Assembly (NCBI RefSeq): GCF_013408745.1
Contig: NZ_JACCBJ010000001.1
Coordinates: 2,356,001-2,420,000 of the forward strand
Direction of reading: 5' to 3'
DNA length: 64,000 nucleotides
DNA from: Leifsonia soli
Lineage (GTDB): Bacteria > Actinomycetota > Actinomycetes > Actinomycetales > Microbacteriaceae
The position numbers and the translations under genes are program-made. The notes beneath the pieces are model-generated. The model saw only the letters and a list, made by a program, of their open reading frames with translations, had not been told where the DNA came from and searched no databases. Positions within the stretch are counted from its first letter, which is position 1; every line of letters begins with the position of its first letter. Positions 61,421-64,000 of the stretch are shown here, piece after piece.

Positions 61421-62337
61421 CGCGCCGCGGCCTCCTGGGCGGCGAGCTCGGCCTGCCGCCGGGTGAACAGCCGGACGCGCTGCTGGGTGAGCAGGATGCC
61501 CGCGAGCACGATCACGGCGCCCACCGGTTCGTTCCAGGTCAGGTGCTCACCGAGCACGAGGATGCCGAGGGCGACCCCGACAACGGGCGTGACGTAGGTG
61601 ACCCCGGATGTCGCGGTCGGCCCCCACGCGCGCAGCACGTTCATGTTCCAGATGTAGACGACACCGGTGCCGAGGGCGCCGAGCGCCAGGAGCGACAGCA
61701 GCACCGGCCAACTGAAGGTGATCGGGTGCCACGCGACCACGGGCGTCAGGAGGATCATGATGACCGCCGCCAAGCCGATGTTGAGGAACGCGCTCGTGGT
61801 CGCAGACACCGCCCGCGGGCTGATGAACTTTCGGATGTAGCCGAAGCTGAACCCGTAGCAGGTGACGGCTCCGAGGCAGGCGAGCTGGCCCCACAGGCTG
61901 CCGCCCAGCGCATCCACCGCCCACGGCCCGACCACCACGACCACGCCGACGACGCCGATCAGCACGCCGAGCACCTGGTCGCGGTTCAGCTTCTCGACCC
62001 GGAACGCGGCCGTGACGAGGATCGCCGTCGTGATCGGGGTGACGGCGTTGTAGATGCTCGCGAGGCTGGACGACACGTACTGCTCGGCCCAGGCGAACAG
62101 CAGGAACGGGATGACGCAGTAGGTCACAGCGACGACCGCGAAGTGCAGCCAGACGATCGGCTCGCGCGGCAGCCGCACCCGCATGACGAGGGCGATGATG
62201 CCGAGGGTCAGAGCTCCGAACACCAGTCGCGCCCAGGCGACCTGCCCGAAGCTCACACCGCCGAGAGCCACCTTCATGAACAGGAAGCTGGCGCCCCAGA
62301 CGAGACCCATGGCGACGAACTGCACAGCGACCTTCAC
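61417..62337 (-). CDS. EamA/DMT-superfamily exporter
   Basis: This is a 306-residue transporter with ten predicted helices in two EamA halves (MKVAVQFVAMGLVWGASFLFMKVALG at the start; YGFSFGYIRKFISPRAVSATTSAFLNIG and VTYVTPVVGVALGILVLGEHLTWNEPVGAVIVLAGI in the second half). Family members export amino acids or other metabolites; substrate unknown. It shares four bases of its stop with the ROK gene (61417-61420). Confidence 0.88.
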   Translation of the reverse strand: MKVAVQFVAMGLVWGASFLFMKVALGGVSFGQVAWARLVFGALTLGIIALVMRVRLPREPIVWLHFAVVAVTYCVIPFLLFAWAEQYVSSSLASIYNAVTPITTAILVTAAFRVEKLNRDQVLGVLIGVVGVVVVVGPWAVDALGGSLWGQLACLGAVTCYGFSFGYIRKFISPRAVSATTSAFLNIGLAAVIMILLTPVVAWHPITFSWPVLLSLLALGALGTGVVYIWNMNVLRAWGPTATSGVTYVTPVVGVALGILVLGEHLTWNEPVGAVIVLAGILLTQQRVRLFTRRQAELAAQEAAAR

Positions 62338-62442
62338 CCCTCGACGCTAGCGGGTGGCGTCGGGCGAGCGCGTGCGGAAATCGGACACGGATGGATGAGA
62401 TCCGGCCACCCGGTATTTGATAGCGTTCCCCCGGGGGGGACC

Positions 62443-63324
62443 ATGTATCGAACCAACAGGCGCGTCCGCGCCGCTGCGGCCGCGGGGATGCTCGTCGCGC
62501 TCGTCATCGCACTGTCCGGCTGCGCGCTCTTCGACGGAGGGGCGCAGGCGAAGCCGGTCGCGCGGCACACGACGGCGAAGCCGAAGCCGACGCACTCCGC
62601 GCCGCCGTCGACGACGCCCAGCGCCACGCCGACGCCGACGACTCCCCCGGGTCCGCCGCCGACCCTCGCCCCCGTCCCGTCCGGCACCACCGTCGCCGAG
62701 GCGAGTGTCGCGTCGCCCAAGGGCAGCATCCACTTCCACTACCGGATCGTGTCGAACGGCGACAACACGTACTCGATTCAGTACACCGGCTTCACCTCCA
62801 GCGTCCCGGTGCCCATCTCGGTCACGCTGATCGACGTTCCGCCACAGGTCGGGGACGGCCTCACCTGGCACGGCGTCGCCGACCACGCCCTCGGCGGCCC
62901 CACGGGCGACGCGGCCGCCGCCTCGACCGTCCAGCTGGGTTACATCGGCAACCCGTCCTACCTCGGCACCCTGGTGACCTACTCGTCCGTCGCGTCGCCC
63001 GACGGCGTGCCCGTGGAGCTCGGCCCGGACAAGGTGCTCGCGGTGAACACGGTCCGCTGGTCGATCCCCGAGCGGGCGACCAACGTCCATCCTGTCGACG
63101 GCGGTGCGCGTGCGGGCGCGGCAGGGAGTGTTTCGAAGACGACCCCCTCCGGCGCTCCCGCGCGGTATGTCGTGGCGGCCGGGGACACGTTCGACGGCGT
63201 TGCGCAGCGGTTCGGCATCAGCTCGCAGGATCTGCTCTGGCTGAACCCGAGCGGTCGCGCGTACGACGGCGGCCTCAACCTGCTGGAGAATCAGTCGCTG
63301 AACCTCGATCCGCAAGCCCTCTGA
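62443..63324 (+). CDS. LysM-domain lipoprotein
   Basis: This 293-residue protein has a signal peptide with lipobox LSGC (residues ~1-27) and a Pro/Thr/Ser-rich linker (KPKPTHSAPPSTTPSATPTP). A beta-rich central region of no recognised family follows. It ends in a C-terminal LysM domain (YVVAAGDTFDGVAQRFGISSQDLLWLNP) that binds peptidoglycan. ATG at 62443 follows GGGGGGA. It is an exported wall-associated protein; the enzymatic function, if any, is not visible. Confidence 0.85.
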   Translation: MYRTNRRVRAAAAAGMLVALVIALSGCALFDGGAQAKPVARHTTAKPKPTHSAPPSTTPSATPTPTTPPGPPPTLAPVPSGTTVAEASVASPKGSIHFHYRIVSNGDNTYSIQYTGFTSSVPVPISVTLIDVPPQVGDGLTWHGVADHALGGPTGDAAAASTVQLGYIGNPSYLGTLVTYSSVASPDGVPVELGPDKVLAVNTVRWSIPERATNVHPVDGGARAGAAGSVSKTTPSGAPARYVVAAGDTFDGVAQRFGISSQDLLWLNPSGRAYDGGLNLLENQSLNLDPQAL

Positions 63325-63403
63325 CCGGCGGTTTCGCGCAGCCGCCCTACCCTGACGGACCCGGGCGGACCAGGATGGGAATACCTCGTCGCCTTTCGCG
63401 TTG

Positions 63404-63417
63404 TATGCGTTTGCATA
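63404..63417. promoter_or_regulatory. Palindrome upstream of the LLM oxidoreductase gene
   Basis: TATGC-GTTT-GCATA is a 5-base inverted repeat with a 4-base spacer in an AT-richer stretch, 31 bases before the next start codon. It looks like a regulator site. No candidate regulator lies inside the window. Confidence 0.45.
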
Positions 63418-63448
63418 GAAACGGCGAGAACAACAAGAGGAGCCAGTC

Positions 63449-64000
63449 ATGCAGTACGGAATCTTCTCCGTCAGCGACATCACCCGCGACCCCGTGTCCG
63501 GTGAGACGCCGAGCGAGGCGGAGCGCATCGATGCGATCGTGAAGATCGCGAAGCACGCAGAGGAGGTCGGGCTGGACGTCTTCGCCATCGGCGAGCACCA
63601 CAACCCGCCGTTCTTCTCGTCGTCCCCCACGACGCTGCTGGCCCACATCGCCGCCCTCACCGAGCGGCTGACGGTCACCACATCCACCACCCTGATCACC
63701 ACGAACGACCCGGTGCGCATCGCCGAGGAGTACGCGATGCTGCAGCACCTGTCCAAGGGCCGCATGGACCTGATGGTCGGGCGCGGCAACACCGGCCCGG
63801 TGTACCCGTGGTTCGGCCAGGACATCCGCCAGAGCCTGCCGCTCGCGCTCGAGAACTACAACCTCCTGCACCGGCTGTGGCGCGAGGACGTCGTCGACTG
63901 GGAGGGACGCTTCCGCACCCCGCTGCAGGGCTTCACCTCCACGCCGCGCCCCCTCGACGACGTTCCGCCGTTCGTCTGGCACGCCAGCATCCGCACCCCG
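63449..64000 (+). CDS. LLM-class flavin-dependent oxidoreductase, N-terminal fragment
   Basis: This is the first 184 residues of a luciferase-like monooxygenase; the gene continues past the right edge. It reads MQYGIFSVSDITRDP, LDVFAIGEHHNPPFFSSSPTTLLAHIAALTERLTV, and LSKGRMDLMVGRGNTGPVYPWFGQ, typical of the TIM-barrel FMN/F420 family. ATG at 63449 follows AAGAGGAG. Substrate unknown. Confidence 0.9.
   Translation, partial: MQYGIFSVSDITRDPVSGETPSEAERIDAIVKIAKHAEEVGLDVFAIGEHHNPPFFSSSPTTLLAHIAALTERLTVTTSTTLITTNDPVRIAEEYAMLQHLSKGRMDLMVGRGNTGPVYPWFGQDIRQSLPLALENYNLLHRLWREDVVDWEGRFRTPLQGFTSTPRPLDDVPPFVWHASIRTP

Noticed and set aside
1..64000. tRNA, rRNA, insertion sequences, phage attachment sites
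   Set aside because: I found no tRNA-like cloverleaf, no rRNA segment, no transposase and no flanking direct repeats in the reading.

Overview
This is a high-GC, densely packed chromosomal window from an actinobacterium. Many operons show 4-base start/stop overlaps. The gene set includes a DUF3073 protein, an alditol-oxidase-like flavoprotein, a sterol-carrier-family gene beside purD, a YczR/YczE pair, a two-TM protein sometimes labelled a Trk potassium transporter, and LacI- and GntR-controlled sugar ABC operons. Together these point to Microbacteriaceae, most likely Leifsonia or a close relative. That placement is from gene content and was not computed. I saw no rRNA, tRNA, CRISPR array, phage or transposase.

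Layout. 1-9.3 kb: the start of an RND efflux pump, a MocR regulator divergent from a YczE membrane protein, a TipAL-type MerR regulator divergent from an MBL-fold hydrolase, a large APC permease, and a DUF4097/PadR pair. 9.3-17 kb: a LacI-controlled sugar import operon (binding protein, two permeases, an S51 peptidase and a debranching-type glycosidase). 17-23.4 kb: a flavoprotein, DUF3073, a DesK/DesR-like two-component pair with an ABC exporter, and a secreted Ig/Calx-beta protein. 23.4-51.2 kb: purine synthesis genes in separate blocks (purF-purM, purD, purC, purS-purQ-purL). Between these blocks lie accessory modules: a phosphonate-catabolism trio, a tryptophan-to-kynurenine operon (kynA, an amidohydrolase, kynU, a PaaX regulator), an MFS pump with its PadR regulator, and a lower-GC island at 26.7-29.85 kb.

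The 26.7-29.85 kb island is the most notable part. Three tandem lipoprotein paralogs overlap into a gene whose product has an N-terminal GHSLGG lipase domain and a helical C-terminus. Two small, probably helical proteins follow. This layout matches the Staphylococcus aureus TslA reverse-domain type VII lipase toxin with its TilA immunity lipoproteins and TlaA helical partners. Here it sits in an actinobacterium, between conserved purine-locus neighbours.

51-64 kb: an alpha/beta hydrolase, a GntR (UTRA) regulator with what look like four TGG-N6-CCA operators, DUF4127 and DUF4434 proteins, and an ABC-NanE-ROK operon suited to uptake and phosphorylation of N-acetylmannosamine or a ManNAc-containing sugar. 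The window closes with an EamA exporter, a LysM lipoprotein and a truncated luciferase-like monooxygenase.

Several convergent gene ends carry long perfect or near-perfect palindromes. Two of these share core sequence and may belong to a repeated intergenic family.
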